This document shows, in pieces, positions 54,551-64,000 of a stretch of DNA of 64,000 nt. Both the position numbers and the translations under genes were made by a program. Under the pieces are notes generated by a model, which saw nothing but the letters and a program-made list of their open reading frames with translations, made no database searches and had not been told where the DNA came from. This DNA is from Bartonella sp. ML69XJBT (lineage in GTDB: Bacteria > Pseudomonadota > Alphaproteobacteria > Rhizobiales > Rhizobiaceae). Location: positions 34,850 to 98,849 of the forward strand of contig NZ_JAQITB010000006.1 of the NCBI RefSeq assembly GCF_028618515.1, read 5' to 3'. Position 1 is the stretch's first letter; each line of letters begins with the position of its first letter.

Positions 54551-56917
54551 TTATAAATTTGAGTTTATCTTTTTTCCGATATCTGCAATTGTACGCAATG
54601 AAAGAGAGAAATTAAAGTTTTGCAAAGGTGTCTTCTTCCCTGGGTCAGTTATCTGCTGATAACCAAATGTAAGTCCAAAACATTCATCTGTATAGTTTAA
54701 GCTGATTCCTCGTTTTATGAATATTCCCGATACTAAATCATAACCGGCATTGCTGTTAATAGACCAATAGTTAGCCAGTTTAATGCCCGTTTGAAAAGAA
54801 ATTTCTTGACGTTCTTGTGGATATTCGTAATCGGGTTGATTCGCAATATAGGCATATTGTACAGCCGCCCAAAAATTCCGCCATTTCTGTGATGCTTCAA
54901 TTTCACTACGGCGGATTTTTCCTGTTTTTTTATCAAAACGTCCACGAGTTTCTAGGGAAAAACCACTTTTATGGTTTGCTCCAAACATTGCGACATAGTC
55001 TGAACGGGTTGCCTCTAAGCTAGAATGAATTCCTACGTTAACAAAATCCTTTTCTGCAAAAGAATTTTTTCCTGCAAGATGAAAGGATTGTCCAACAAGA
55101 CCATAAAGAGACCAATTATTGTTAAAATTGCCGGAGTATCTTAAACCTATATTGGCTCGTGTTCCTCCTTCTACACGGTCGTAACCAGAAAATTTATCAC
55201 GTTGAAAGAGGGTCGTTGCATCAAATATAAAGCTTTGCGCATCTTCATTAGGGAGCTGTCCGATATATCGCTCATTATTGCGGATAAAAATTTGTGCAGT
55301 TGGCTCTATAATATGTGTGGAGTTTTCTAATGTAATGAGTAAGGGATAGCGTAATTCTAGACCAGCAGTTGCCATACCACGAAATGCTGAACGATGAAGA
55401 GTGGATGAGAAGTCATTTGTTCTATAAGCAGTATCATTTTCGTGCGCATTTGTTGTAATGATATCAGCTCGTAAAGCAAGAAGAGGGGTTAAGATAAGCC
55501 CACTCTGCATGTTAAAGCGCCTCTTCCACTCTAGCTCGTTTGTTAAACGAAAACTATTTCCAGCGATACCAGAAAGTCTAGCAGCGTTGAGAGGTTTTCC
55601 GTTCCAGTCAGTAGCAGTAAAGTCAGTATGACGACGATAAATTGATTGCATGTTGCTATGAAATGTGAGTTCCCCATTATAAATTGGTTCATCTGGTGTG
55701 AAGAAGTAATCAATACGGGGAAGAACCCACGCTTGCCGAGAATGACGTTCATGAGGATTATTCAATATCAAATCTTGAACTTTAAAATGGTAAAAACGCA
55801 TATCAAAATAGTTTTTACCTGCAAGGCCATTCAAATAAAGCTGAGAAAGTTGTGTAGGATTGTTATAGTTTTCAAGTTTATAAGCACGACTAAAATGTCT
55901 ATCAGACTGTGCAAGAATATCCCACCCATAGGTCCAGTGTGAATTAATACGAAAATCTCCCTTTGTGGCTAGCATATAACGATTTTTATGTTGTGCATCA
56001 ATCGTATCACTGTCAAAATGATGGGGTTTCATCTGATATATATGCGCGAAGCGAATGTTATAACTGCCTGTTTTCAAACGTTGACGCCATTCACCTTCAG
56101 TTAAAAGCCCTTGTTGAGTATAGAGGGTAGAAGAGAGTGTTAAATCATAATGAGGTGCAAGATTCCAAAAGTAAGAATTTTTTATACCCATGCCGAGATA
56201 ATCAGCATAGAAAAGATGAGGAACAAGGAAACCGCTAGCACGTTTCACTGTTGGATCATGAATCTCAAAAGTTGGAAATTGTAGGATCGGTACACCAAAA
56301 ACTTCAAAGTGGCTATTTTCAAATCGAATTTTTTTAGTAATGTTATTCCAGATGATCTTTCTTGCTTTAATTTTCCACAAGACTTCTTTATCTGGTTTAT
56401 AAGAACAGGGTTCACAGGCTGTATAAGAAGCGTTATCAAAGACTGTTATCTGATTGTTGCGGCGTGTAGCACTTGCCGCTGCAAAATGGACATTGTTGGC
56501 CGTATCAATACGCAAGGCATTTACGAAACCTTCGCCGAGATCTTTAGTCATATCAATTTGGTTGGAATAAATTTTGTTTCCATCTTTTTGAATAACTTCA
56601 ACATTCCCTTGCGCTATGATTCGTCCTGTTTTTTGATTGTAAGTAACTTTTTTAGCGATAACTTTGTTGCCATCATATTCGATTTGGACATTGCCTTGTG
56701 CAGAAACAGTGTTTTCATCACGGTTGTAGATAAGTTCATCTGCAGAGAGCAAGAGAGGACTGATCGGATTTTGGATACGATTTTGAGTAAGAAGAGTCGG
56801 GCTTTTGGCGTTTACAGAATAGGATAAAGATATAGCTAAAACACAGCACATAACACTTTTAAAGATAAGTGCAGTTAATTTTGTCAGAATCATTCTTTTA
56901 CTTATCAATGCTTTCAC
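54551..56917 (-). CDS. lptD: LPS-assembly protein LptD
   Basis: LptD is the outer-membrane barrel that inserts lipopolysaccharide into the outer leaflet. The 788-residue protein has a signal peptide, an N-terminal OstA/LptA-like domain (LLSADELIYNRDENTVSAQG, GRIIAQGNVEVIQKDGN), a Cys pair in YTACEPCSYKPD and another Cys in YTDECFGLTFGYQ. Such cysteines form the stabilising disulfides. A GTG start directly after the lptG stop has GAGG upstream; an in-frame ATG at codon 9 is the alternative. Part of lptF-lptG-lptD-surA. Confidence 0.94.
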   Translation of the reverse strand: MKALISKRMILTKLTALIFKSVMCCVLAISLSYSVNAKSPTLLTQNRIQNPISPLLLSADELIYNRDENTVSAQGNVQIEYDGNKVIAKKVTYNQKTGRIIAQGNVEVIQKDGNKIYSNQIDMTKDLGEGFVNALRIDTANNVHFAAASATRRNNQITVFDNASYTACEPCSYKPDKEVLWKIKARKIIWNNITKKIRFENSHFEVFGVPILQFPTFEIHDPTVKRASGFLVPHLFYADYLGMGIKNSYFWNLAPHYDLTLSSTLYTQQGLLTEGEWRQRLKTGSYNIRFAHIYQMKPHHFDSDTIDAQHKNRYMLATKGDFRINSHWTYGWDILAQSDRHFSRAYKLENYNNPTQLSQLYLNGLAGKNYFDMRFYHFKVQDLILNNPHERHSRQAWVLPRIDYFFTPDEPIYNGELTFHSNMQSIYRRHTDFTATDWNGKPLNAARLSGIAGNSFRLTNELEWKRRFNMQSGLILTPLLALRADIITTNAHENDTAYRTNDFSSTLHRSAFRGMATAGLELRYPLLITLENSTHIIEPTAQIFIRNNERYIGQLPNEDAQSFIFDATTLFQRDKFSGYDRVEGGTRANIGLRYSGNFNNNWSLYGLVGQSFHLAGKNSFAEKDFVNVGIHSSLEATRSDYVAMFGANHKSGFSLETRGRFDKKTGKIRRSEIEASQKWRNFWAAVQYAYIANQPDYEYPQERQEISFQTGIKLANYWSINSNAGYDLVSGIFIKRGISLNYTDECFGLTFGYQQITDPGKKTPLQNFNFSLSLRTIADIGKKINSNL

Positions 56918-58012
56918 TTAGCCATCCTCTTTATGGAGTAAAAAGGAGATTCCCAAAAATAATGCAATAACAACTGGTGTCCAAGCTGCAATAATTGGTG
57001 GAATATATCCAGCGTTACCAAAAGCTTGAACGAGTACAGAAATAACATAAAGCACGAAACCGGCGAGTACGCCACCAAGAATCAACATTCCAGATTGTCC
57101 AAATCGCGTGAAGTTTAAAGACACAGTTGCTGCAATAAGAGTCATTGCCACAAGAAGAGCAGGTAATGCAATCAAAGATTGTAAATACATATCAAAATTA
57201 TTGGCAGAATAGCCGAATGAACGTGCGATCATAATTTTTTTTGGCAATTGATAAAATGGGATAGTCGCTGGATTCACTAAACGTTCAGTTAAAAATTCAG
57301 GTTTTAGATTAGTTTTTATTTGAAATGTCGTAAATTTTTCAGGAGGATGTCCTATTTTATAGATTGTTCCGTTTGTTAAAAGCCAAGAATCGTTCATCAA
57401 CGTTGCTTTTCTTGTGTTAATCCAATTTTTGACTGTTGCATCATCATTGTATTGCACAAAGGTTGCTTCAATGAGAGAAAGTCCTTGATCAGTAATAGAT
57501 TTAGCACCAATGGTTGTTCTACCTGAAGTTGTTTGTTGTGTTAACCATGGGATACGGGTGTTTTGAAAAGAAGATGTTAAGACATTATTACTACGCCACT
57601 CAGTCATCATTTTTTCTGCTTGAGAAAATCCCCATGCGGCAAGAGGATTAATAAAAAGAATTGAAAATAATCCAAAAAGAAAAGCACCCAAGCAAGTAGG
57701 CATGAGAAATTGCCATGCAGAAACGCCAATTGAGCGTGTCACAACAAGTTCAAGTTTTCGATTAAGTGAAATCAGCATAACCATTGCAGAAAACAGTGCA
57801 ATAAAGGGAATGAGTTGCTGCATGATAAAAGGAATGCGTAAAACAGAGATGAAAAAAGTATCTTTTGCCGTATAATGGGAAAGATGAGATAATCGACCAG
57901 AGTTTTCTGTAAAATCGATCAAAAGGGCAAGAATAAAAATACCCCCAAAAAAATAACAAGTTATTTTAAAATAACGTATAAAGAAATATCGTCCAAGCGT
58001 CCACCCAATCAT
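56918..58012 (-). CDS. lptG: LPS export ABC transporter permease LptG
   Basis: LptG (364 residues) is one of two permeases of the LptBFG complex that extracts LPS from the inner membrane. Six membrane segments frame a periplasmic domain; landmarks are LALLIDFTENSGRLSHL, FIALFSAMVMLISLNRKLEL, VVTRSIGVSAWQFLMP and the C-terminal SGMLILGGVLAGFVLYVISV. It overlaps lptF by ATGA. The ATPase gene lptB is elsewhere. Confidence 0.93.
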   Translation of the reverse strand: MIGWTLGRYFFIRYFKITCYFFGGIFILALLIDFTENSGRLSHLSHYTAKDTFFISVLRIPFIMQQLIPFIALFSAMVMLISLNRKLELVVTRSIGVSAWQFLMPTCLGAFLFGLFSILFINPLAAWGFSQAEKMMTEWRSNNVLTSSFQNTRIPWLTQQTTSGRTTIGAKSITDQGLSLIEATFVQYNDDATVKNWINTRKATLMNDSWLLTNGTIYKIGHPPEKFTTFQIKTNLKPEFLTERLVNPATIPFYQLPKKIMIARSFGYSANNFDMYLQSLIALPALLVAMTLIAATVSLNFTRFGQSGMLILGGVLAGFVLYVISVLVQAFGNAGYIPPIIAAWTPVVIALFLGISFLLHKEDG

Positions 58013-59199
58013 GATACCTCATCCGAGGGATATTGAGACTTTTGATGTACAATTTTTTTGACCAATTTTTGAAAAACAATTTGAATAATCTCATGAAGTT
58101 TTGTGGGAATACCAATTGTATGATTTGTCAAAAGCATAAAAAAAACGAAAGCACTTATTCCTACGGGGGTAATATAAAGAAGAGGAATGTATGCAAGATC
58201 ACTCTTTGCTTTTTCTGCAAAAAAATATCCTATCCAATATACGAGTAATGAGATGGTAATGGCAGAGAAGTTGGCAAAGTTACGAGCTTGTCGATATGAG
58301 CGTGTATCTCCTGCTGCTGCTAAGGCAATGAGTGAAAAAATAATTGGATAGAACCATTCTGTAAGTCTGCGATGAAATTCAGCTTTATATTGGAGTGGTT
58401 TCCGTTGATAGTAGGGATCTTTCGGATCAGGACTTAGTAAATAAGAAAGAGGACGATCTTTCGGGTAAAGTGTGGGTATTTTATCATTGGGAATGAATTC
58501 ACTCAAGCTAAAGATATACGAGCTGAATTGAACAATTGAGACGCTATCATTTTGATGATTAATCCTTTCTATTTCGCCATTATGAAGGATGAGAAAATTG
58601 CCACTTTTATGACTCACAATTGATGCATTTGTTGCATAATAAAAAAGATCGGTTTTGGGATCACGCTGGTCGGCAATGAAAAGTCGTTCAAGCGTCCCAT
58701 TTGGATTGCGTTCACCAATTTCGATGTAAAGATTATTGGCAAGTTTTTGGAAGCTACCTTCACTAATAAAAAGGTTAATAAGATCGACATGGGCACTCGC
58801 TAGCATTTGTCGCATATTAAGACGTGCTTGAGGAACAACAAAATTGGCTATAGAAAAGGAGACACATGATGCAACAATAGCGAGAAGAAGAATTGGTTTC
58901 CAAATAGTGCTTTTGGGAAAACCAGAAGCGCTAATGATCGCAAGCTCTGAATCTTGATTCATTGCTGAAAGAGTGGTCGTAATTGCAATCAGTAATGCAA
59001 ATGGAATGACAAGAAAAATAACAGAAGGAACCAATGAAAATGAAAATTGCAGGACTGTTAGAAGTGTTTGCCTACTTGTTGTAAGAAAATTTATTCGTGC
59101 AAGAATTTGCACTGTCCAGCTAATACTAATTGCTGCAATCATGACAGCACTAAACAAGATCAAAACACGTTTCAGGATGTAAAACTCAATAATACGCAT
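58009..59199 (-). CDS. lptF: LPS export ABC transporter permease LptF
   Basis: LptF (396 residues) is the partner permease of LptG. It shows the family N-terminus MRIIEFYILKRVLILFSAVM, the coupling region SAMNQDSELAIISASGFPKS and a periplasmic beta-jellyroll, then membrane segments LTEWFYPIIFSLIALAAAGD and IPLLYITPVGISAFVFFML. It begins the lptF-lptG-lptD-surA-pdxA-rsmA run and is divergent from holC. Confidence 0.93.
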   Translation of the reverse strand: MRIIEFYILKRVLILFSAVMIAAISISWTVQILARINFLTTSRQTLLTVLQFSFSLVPSVIFLVIPFALLIAITTTLSAMNQDSELAIISASGFPKSTIWKPILLLAIVASCVSFSIANFVVPQARLNMRQMLASAHVDLINLFISEGSFQKLANNLYIEIGERNPNGTLERLFIADQRDPKTDLFYYATNASIVSHKSGNFLILHNGEIERINHQNDSVSIVQFSSYIFSLSEFIPNDKIPTLYPKDRPLSYLLSPDPKDPYYQRKPLQYKAEFHRRLTEWFYPIIFSLIALAAAGDTRSYRQARNFANFSAITISLLVYWIGYFFAEKAKSDLAYIPLLYITPVGISAFVFFMLLTNHTIGIPTKLHEIIQIVFQKLVKKIVHQKSQYPSDEVS

Positions 59200-59602
59200 A
59201 AATGGGATAGTACCCTCAGTTTCAAACTAGAAAGAAGTATTCTACACTGCCTTGAATGAAAAATATAACCAAAATTTAAAATATTCTTATGTTTCCTGTG
59301 TATTTTTACCAAATAGATAGAGTAAAATAATAGGATAATTTCAATCCGTTGTGTGATACATTATATTTTGTTTTCAAGGATAGGCTATAGGGAAGTGAGA
59401 GAACAAAGCTAAAATAAACCTTTTAGTGCCCTTAAGAACCGGCGATTTGTCTTTAACACATATGAAAAAACAAGTAATACATACAATCAAAAGAAGAGGA
59501 AATGTTATGTTTTTAGCCAGTTTCTTCAGTGCTGGAGATGATAGAGGATTCTCACCCCCAAAAATGTTAACTTTTTATAAAGAGTGATGAGGGCTAAGCA
59601 GG
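59200..59602. other. Divergent spacer between lptF and holC; short frame before holC
   Basis: No long gene. In related rhizobia the leucyl aminopeptidase gene pepA usually sits here; no trace was recognised. At 59507-59587 a 26-codon frame (MFLASFFSAGDDRGFSPPKM...) with a strong GAGGAAATGTT ribosome-binding site ends 15 bases before the holC GTG. It may be a leader peptide or a new small protein. Confidence 0.4.
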
Positions 59603-60049
59603 GTGGATATTTTATTCTATCATTTGACGCAGTCAACGCTTGGGGATATTTTGCCAACACTTGTGGAGCGTGCACTGGCTCGTTTTAGTAAGGTCACAAT
59701 ACAATGTGTGAGTAAAGAGCTACGCGATGCTATGGATATGCGTTTATGGGTTTATGCTGATGAAGCATTTATTGGGCATGGCACTGAGTGTGATCAATAC
59801 CAAAATTTACAACCTGTATTTCTTACCACAGGGCAAGAAAATCCGAATGATTCAAAGATACGCTTTCTCATAGAAGGAGCAAGTTGCTCAGATATTGATT
59901 CTTATCAACGGCTTGTAGTGATATTTGATGGCAACAATGATGAACAGTTGAATCTTGTTCGGGCACAGTGGAAAAAATATAAAATGGAAAACCATAATTT
60001 AACGTATTGGCAACAGAATGAAGATCGCGGTTGGGAAAAACAGATTTGA
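59603..60049 (+). CDS. holC: DNA polymerase III chi subunit HolC
   Basis: HolC (148 residues) links the polymerase clamp loader to single-strand binding protein. It shows the family layout MDILFYHLTQSTLGDILPTL, VERALARFSKVTIQCVS, LWVYADEAFIGHGTECDQYQ, QPVFLTT and YQRLVVIFDGNNDEQLNLVR. The GTG start has GAGGG upstream. A short frame ends just before it. Confidence 0.9.
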   Translation: MDILFYHLTQSTLGDILPTLVERALARFSKVTIQCVSKELRDAMDMRLWVYADEAFIGHGTECDQYQNLQPVFLTTGQENPNDSKIRFLIEGASCSDIDSYQRLVVIFDGNNDEQLNLVRAQWKKYKMENHNLTYWQQNEDRGWEKQI

Positions 60050-60212
60050 TGTGTGTCACGCCTGTTATTTTGATTTTTATAGGACTGATAAGAATCACAA
60101 CTTTCACACTCCTTATCACGGAAGAATCAGGAAAAAGCATTGAGTTTTTATTGTGACTTTTCTTTTAAGAATACTAAAAATGTAGATTATAATAAAAAAA
60201 GATTAAATAGCA

Positions 60213-60482
60213 ATGATGATGATTATTGATCGAATTTTGCTTGTTTTATGGGCTGTTATGTTGGCTTTTTTTTGCGTTTCATGGTTGGGAACAACACATA
60301 TTCTATCGCGAATGTTTTCTGTTACTTATATTGGCAATATTGCAGATATTTTATTCTTTTTTTTGAGTGCACTGTTTGCTGGAATATTGTGGTTGAGTAT
60401 ACCACAACCGATGTCTTGGAATATAAAACTGGCGGCATTTCTACCGCCAGCACTTATTTTATTCTTTTTCATTGCATTCTAG
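60213..60482 (+). CDS. Small hydrophobic membrane protein, unrecognised
   Basis: An 89-residue protein made of three likely membrane segments (RILLVLWAVMLAFFCVSW, IADILFFFLSALFAGILWL, AAFLPPALILFFFIAF) with few charges. I do not recognise a family. It starts with three Met codons and lacks a strong ribosome-binding site. Its stop codon overlaps the stop of the convergent transporter gene within a shared CTAG. It could be real; composition alone would not prove it. Confidence 0.5.
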   Translation: MMMIIDRILLVLWAVMLAFFCVSWLGTTHILSRMFSVTYIGNIADILFFFLSALFAGILWLSIPQPMSWNIKLAAFLPPALILFFFIAF

Positions 60483-61768
60483 TTAGAGATTTCATCTTCG
60501 GTAAATCCTACAAAGCAAAGCAGTGAAATAAAAGAAGCGAGAAGCAAATAATAACCGATATAAGAAGTATCAAAATGTTGCACTAGATATTCTGCAATAT
60601 AAGGTGCAAGAGATGCTCCTACGATACCAGATAAATTGAATGTTACAGAAGCCCCCGTATATCGGATTGTTGTTGGATATGGCGAAGCCAAAACAGCACC
60701 AAGAGGACTGTAAACCATTCCCATGATAGATAAGCCAATGACAGACATTATAAGGACTCCTATAATTCCAGAATTTAGAAAATAAGGAATTGCGAAAGAA
60801 TAGATACCGGTAATGATTGTGACCAAAATCATCAAAGTTCTACGCTTAATGCGATCAGCAAGCTTTCCAGTTATAACGGTAAAAATTCCACAGAAAATAG
60901 CACCAATCACTTCTACTTGAAGAGCCTGATGATATGGCAGTTTCAGGTGATTTGTTGAGTAACTTAATAAATATGCTGTGACCAAATAGAACAAAACAAA
61001 TGTTGCCATACCAGAAAATATTCCAAGAAATAGGATTCGTGGACATTTTAAAAAGACATCAATGATAGGAACTTTGACACGTTCTTTACTTTGAAGAGCT
61101 TTCTTGAATTGAACGGTTTCATTGATTGAAAGACGAACCCACAGTCCCACAATCATGAAAATGATTGAGGCAATAAAGGGAATGCGCCATCCCCACGCTA
61201 AGAGTTCATCGTGATCAAGAAAGTGCAACAGACCTAAATAAACAACAATAGATAAGAACAAACCGATTGGAACGCCCAATTGAGGAAACATAGCATACCA
61301 TCCACGTTTTTCTGGAGGAGCATTTTCTGTTGCAAGCAAAACGGCTCCTCCCCATTCACCTCCCAATCCCATTCCTTGCCCAATACGGCACAGGGTTAAG
61401 AAAAAGGGAGCCCACCAACCAGCTGTTTCATAAGTGGGAAGAAAACCAATAATAACGGTTGACACACCCATCGTAAGAAGAGAGGCAATAAGTGTTGCTT
61501 TTCGTCCAATTTTATCTCCAAAATGTCCAAAAACAATTGATCCAAAAGGGCGTGAAAAAAAAGCTGCTCCAAAGATCAGAAAAGATTGCAAAATGGCAAG
61601 TTGGTCATTTTGCGTTGGAAAAAATACATGGGGAAATATAAGAGCTGCGGCAGTTGCAAAGACATAAAAATCAAAGAATTCAATTGTTGGGCCAATAAGG
61701 CTGGCAAATAAAATTCGACGAGGAGAATTTCTTTTGCTTGTACTTTGTATTTCTGAGTTTATAGACAT
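60479..61768 (-). CDS. MFS transporter, metabolite:H+ symporter (ShiA/ProP-like)
   Basis: This 429-residue major facilitator protein has 12 expected membrane segments. Its features place it in the MHS subgroup: LIGPTIEFFDFYVFATAAAL (Asp-Phe pair in segment 1), FFSRPFGSIVFGHFGDKIGR followed by KATLIAS, and RIGQGMGLGGEWGGAVLLA. Relatives import shikimate, alpha-ketoglutarate, proline/betaine or dicarboxylates; the substrate here is unknown. The ATG at 61768 has GGGA upstream; an in-frame ATG ten codons earlier is also open. No operon partner. Confidence 0.88.
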   Translation of the reverse strand: MSINSEIQSTSKRNSPRRILFASLIGPTIEFFDFYVFATAAALIFPHVFFPTQNDQLAILQSFLIFGAAFFSRPFGSIVFGHFGDKIGRKATLIASLLTMGVSTVIIGFLPTYETAGWWAPFFLTLCRIGQGMGLGGEWGGAVLLATENAPPEKRGWYAMFPQLGVPIGLFLSIVVYLGLLHFLDHDELLAWGWRIPFIASIIFMIVGLWVRLSINETVQFKKALQSKERVKVPIIDVFLKCPRILFLGIFSGMATFVLFYLVTAYLLSYSTNHLKLPYHQALQVEVIGAIFCGIFTVITGKLADRIKRRTLMILVTIITGIYSFAIPYFLNSGIIGVLIMSVIGLSIMGMVYSPLGAVLASPYPTTIRYTGASVTFNLSGIVGASLAPYIAEYLVQHFDTSYIGYYLLLASFISLLCFVGFTEDEISN

Positions 61769-62367
61769 GAATAGAATGTCCCTTTCAGTATATGACAAAT
61801 CAAATTATGGAACTAACCCCTTATAATTATAGAAATTTCAAATCAGTGTCGAGTCGATATTATTATGCTTCCGTATATTAGAACAGTGATTATAGTATGA
61901 AAAGCATAGATAATTGTCCTGTAAGTGTATCCAAATTGAAGACAATTAAAGACACCTTTTAAATGTCATAGAATATGGAAATCTATTTCTATAAATAATT
62001 TAGTCTCTTAATATCCTATTACTGTTTACTTTAAAATACAGACACTGTTTTAGTTTATTTCAAGAATCCATCTGATTTTTGAGATCAATGTTTCTTATCT
62101 CAAAAATATTCAAGAAATCCTTTTATTGATGCAATTAGAACACTTTTAAATTGTATAAAGAAACAATTTTATCTTTTGGTTGTGTGTAAGTTTTAAAACA
62201 CACACTGGGGTGTTCTATGAGGCAGAGTTGAGTACGCTGAATGCTTTGTAGAGGATGATTTGTTGCCTTGAAGAATATGAGATTGAGCAGGTACATCGTG
62301 TTGTTTTTATTATGCACTTTTTTCCAAATATGCGAATTTTTTTATTTGAAATTATGGGGTGTGAAGA
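61769..62367. other. Gap between the transporter and the autotransporter remnant
   Basis: AT-rich, without recognisable genes or RNA features. It should hold the divergent promoters of the two flanking genes. Confidence 0.3.
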
Positions 62368-63529
62368 ATGCAATGCAAATTAAGGATAAGTTTTTGGGCA
62401 TTAATGGCTGGTAGTTTGCTTGTAAAAATTGCACATGCTGAAGAAGTAACGGCACTAGGAGAGAAATCATTAACATCAGTAAGTGTAAGTGAGCAGTTAG
62501 GAGAAATGAGCGAGAAGCTCGCCAGTGAGAATCTTACAATTGAAAATGGTAAAGTTGAGATTGTTAAGAACGGAAAGGTTTCAAAAGGCACTTTTATTGG
62601 TCAATATGGGTTACAAAGCGTTGAGCATCGAGGACAAACAGAGAAGGTTAAAGTTCATGGTGGTGAACAAATTGTTGTAGGAGATGGGAGCTATGCTTAT
62701 AATTCTGAAATTTATGGTGAAGGTGAAACATCGGGGCAACAGAATGTATATAGTGATGGAGCAGCTTTCTTCACAAATGTTATGAGTGGAGGGGAGCAAA
62801 ATCTCAGTAAATGGCTTGGAGATGAAGGGGGCTTAGCGGTAGATACTGTGGTTTATGCAGCTGGAGTGCAGAATGTTTTCGCGGGAGGTAGGGCAAACAC
62901 AGTTACCTTGGAAAAAGGAGCTCTTCAAAGAGTCTATGCCGGTGGACGTGTAGAAACTCTGACGATTAACAGCGAAGCAAATGCATTGGTATATGCTGGG
63001 GCAACATTAGAAGGAAAAATAAAGGTTAATGGTTCTGGAAAGCTCTACCTTTATGCTGGAGATAATGGGCAGCAAACGAATGCAGAAGAAATTATATTAA
63101 AGGGAAAAGAGTCTCAATTATATTCCATTGCTACTAAAATTGATGGTTCAAGTTCTCACATTCAGAAGTTAAGTAGTAATGGGAGAGTTGTTTTCACTTC
63201 TGATTCTCATGATTCTCAGCAGTCTCACCCATATTATTCTTTGCTTTATATTGGTAATCTTTCTGGCAGTATACATTTCAGTTTGAATGTTAATTTTGCA
63301 GAGAGCTACGGTGATCATCTTATCATTGAGATAAGGAGAAGGGAACCATACAGTAAGTGTTACGGATTCTGGTACAGAAATTACAAAATCTTTTTTCAAA
63401 GCATTTGATTTAATTACTGATAAAAGTGGGAATGCCCATTTTTCTTTAATCGGTCATTCAAGATATTATCATAAAAAACACAATAAAGTCAATATGTTGC
63501 GTGCAATTATTTTATATGAATCCACTTAA
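62368..63529 (+). pseudogene. Autotransporter passenger, frameshifted and lacking the barrel
   Basis: The plus-strand frame begins with a signal peptide (ISFWALMAGSLLVKIAHA) and a repeat-rich passenger: VYSDGAAFFTNVMSGGEQN, VYAAGVQNVFAGGRANTV, QRVYAGGRVETLTI, and NALVYAGATLEGKIKVNGSG. This resembles AIDA-type beta-helix rungs common in Bartonella autotransporters. At about 63330 the frame shifts by one base: the first frame ends in unlike sequence at 63408, while the +1 frame continues NHTVSVTDSGTEITKS and FDLITDKSGNAHFSL, typical passenger motifs, to a stop at 63529. No beta-barrel follows, so it cannot be a working autotransporter. It may be a donor cassette for recombination with intact copies. 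Confidence 0.8.
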
Positions 63530-64000
63530 GAATCCACATTTTTATACGTGATTCATTTGACCATTTTTTATAAACAATTGCCATGTATGAATAGACCATA
63601 AAAAGCAAATCATGATGTAAATATTATAACGCATATGTGCATTCAAATGAAATGAAAAGCAGTTATCATTCATAACAGTTCATAAATTTTATGATACGTT
63701 TTTATCATTCAAAAATCGCATGCGTTTAGAGAATGGTATGAGTTTTGCTCTTTTTTGAGCGAATCCTTAAAAGGAAAATAATCGTTTAAAATTTTTATAA
63801 GCTTATAAGTGTAATTCATTAAGGGTGTATAAAAAGACAAAATCGCTTTTAAAGCGCTTACTAAAAATTTAGTAAATGATAGGCAGTCATTATACAAACA
63901 TATCATCACAACAGTTATGAAATTCAAAACGTTATGTCTTATGATGCGAAAATCTTTTAATGAATATGGTGTATAGTGAGTTTTAAATGATGGAACTCTC
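63530..64000. other. AT-rich end of window
   Basis: No gene, repeat or RNA feature recognised. A short minus-strand frame (63709-63927) has low-complexity AT-driven composition and was not accepted. Sequence of the lost autotransporter barrel was not detected here. Confidence 0.3.

Noticed and set aside
1..64000. CRISPR arrays, complete insertion sequences, rRNA genes
   Set aside because: No regularly spaced repeats, transposase genes with terminal repeats, or rRNA sequence were seen on either strand.

Overview
The window is chromosomal DNA of an alphaproteobacterium of the order Rhizobiales, almost certainly a Bartonella species. The evidence is AT-rich DNA, rhizobial core gene order (rpoZ-rsh-pyrE-DUF2062-acpS-lepB-rnc-era-recO; rpsF-rpsR-DUF2232-rplI-dnaB-radA-cvpA-purF-SDR; fabD-fabG-acpP-fabF-mltG-gmk; lptF-lptG-lptD-surA-pdxA-rsmA), a complete heme-uptake locus (hutA, tonB, hemS, hutB, hutC, hmuV) and an autotransporter passenger fragment of the type common in Bartonella. 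The species cannot be fixed from the sequence alone.

Layout. 1-2.4 kb: an orphan phage tail-collar gene and a decayed spacer. 2.4-9.8 kb: heme acquisition. HutA takes heme through the outer membrane using energy from TonB, HutB/HutC/HmuV carry it across the inner membrane, and HemS receives or degrades it. 9.8-14.3 kb: slt, dapA, smpB and a uracil-DNA glycosylase. 14.9-24.3 kb: the stringent-response, RNA-processing and signal-peptidase cluster, then panC-panB. 25.4-31.6 kb: an HD hydrolase, ygfZ, a dihydroorotase, a TIGR02301 protein, cysS and a DUF421 protein. 31.7-35.3 kb: an Atm1-type ABC exporter, then psd-pssA for phosphatidylethanolamine. 36.2-45.1 kb (minus strand): SDR, purF, cvpA, radA, dnaB, rplI, DUF2232, rpsR, rpsF. 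45.4-51.6 kb (plus strand): a PAP2 phosphatase, fatty-acid synthesis genes, mltG, gmk. 51.7-59.2 kb (minus strand): rsmA, pdxA, surA-like, lptD, lptG, lptF. 59.6-61.8 kb: holC, a small membrane protein and an MHS-type transporter. 62.4-63.5 kb: a frameshifted, barrel-less autotransporter remnant.

The strongest unexplained signals are these. (1) A family of decayed copies of the N-terminal arm of a phage-type integrase, all on the minus strand, lies in the large gaps between core blocks (24.77-25.01, 35.39-35.64 and 35.79-35.94 kb, with weaker candidates near 2.1 and 42.5 kb). Clear homology ends at the same short point in each copy, and a second conserved coding-like segment lies just upstream in two of them. 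(2) A perfect 14-bp tandem duplication upstream of mltG throws a well-initiated 26-codon leader out of frame; removing one copy restores a continuous N-terminal extension. (3) A 24-codon reading frame overlaps the start of the Atm1-type exporter by ATGA. (4) Several perfect inverted repeats occur, including an 18-bp-arm hairpin between hutA and hemS, a 26-bp palindrome inside the dihydroorotase gene and a 17-bp-arm hairpin inside rsh. (5) Unannotated small frames with good ribosome-binding sites precede dapA, holC and cysS. No tRNA, rRNA, CRISPR array or intact insertion sequence was recognised.
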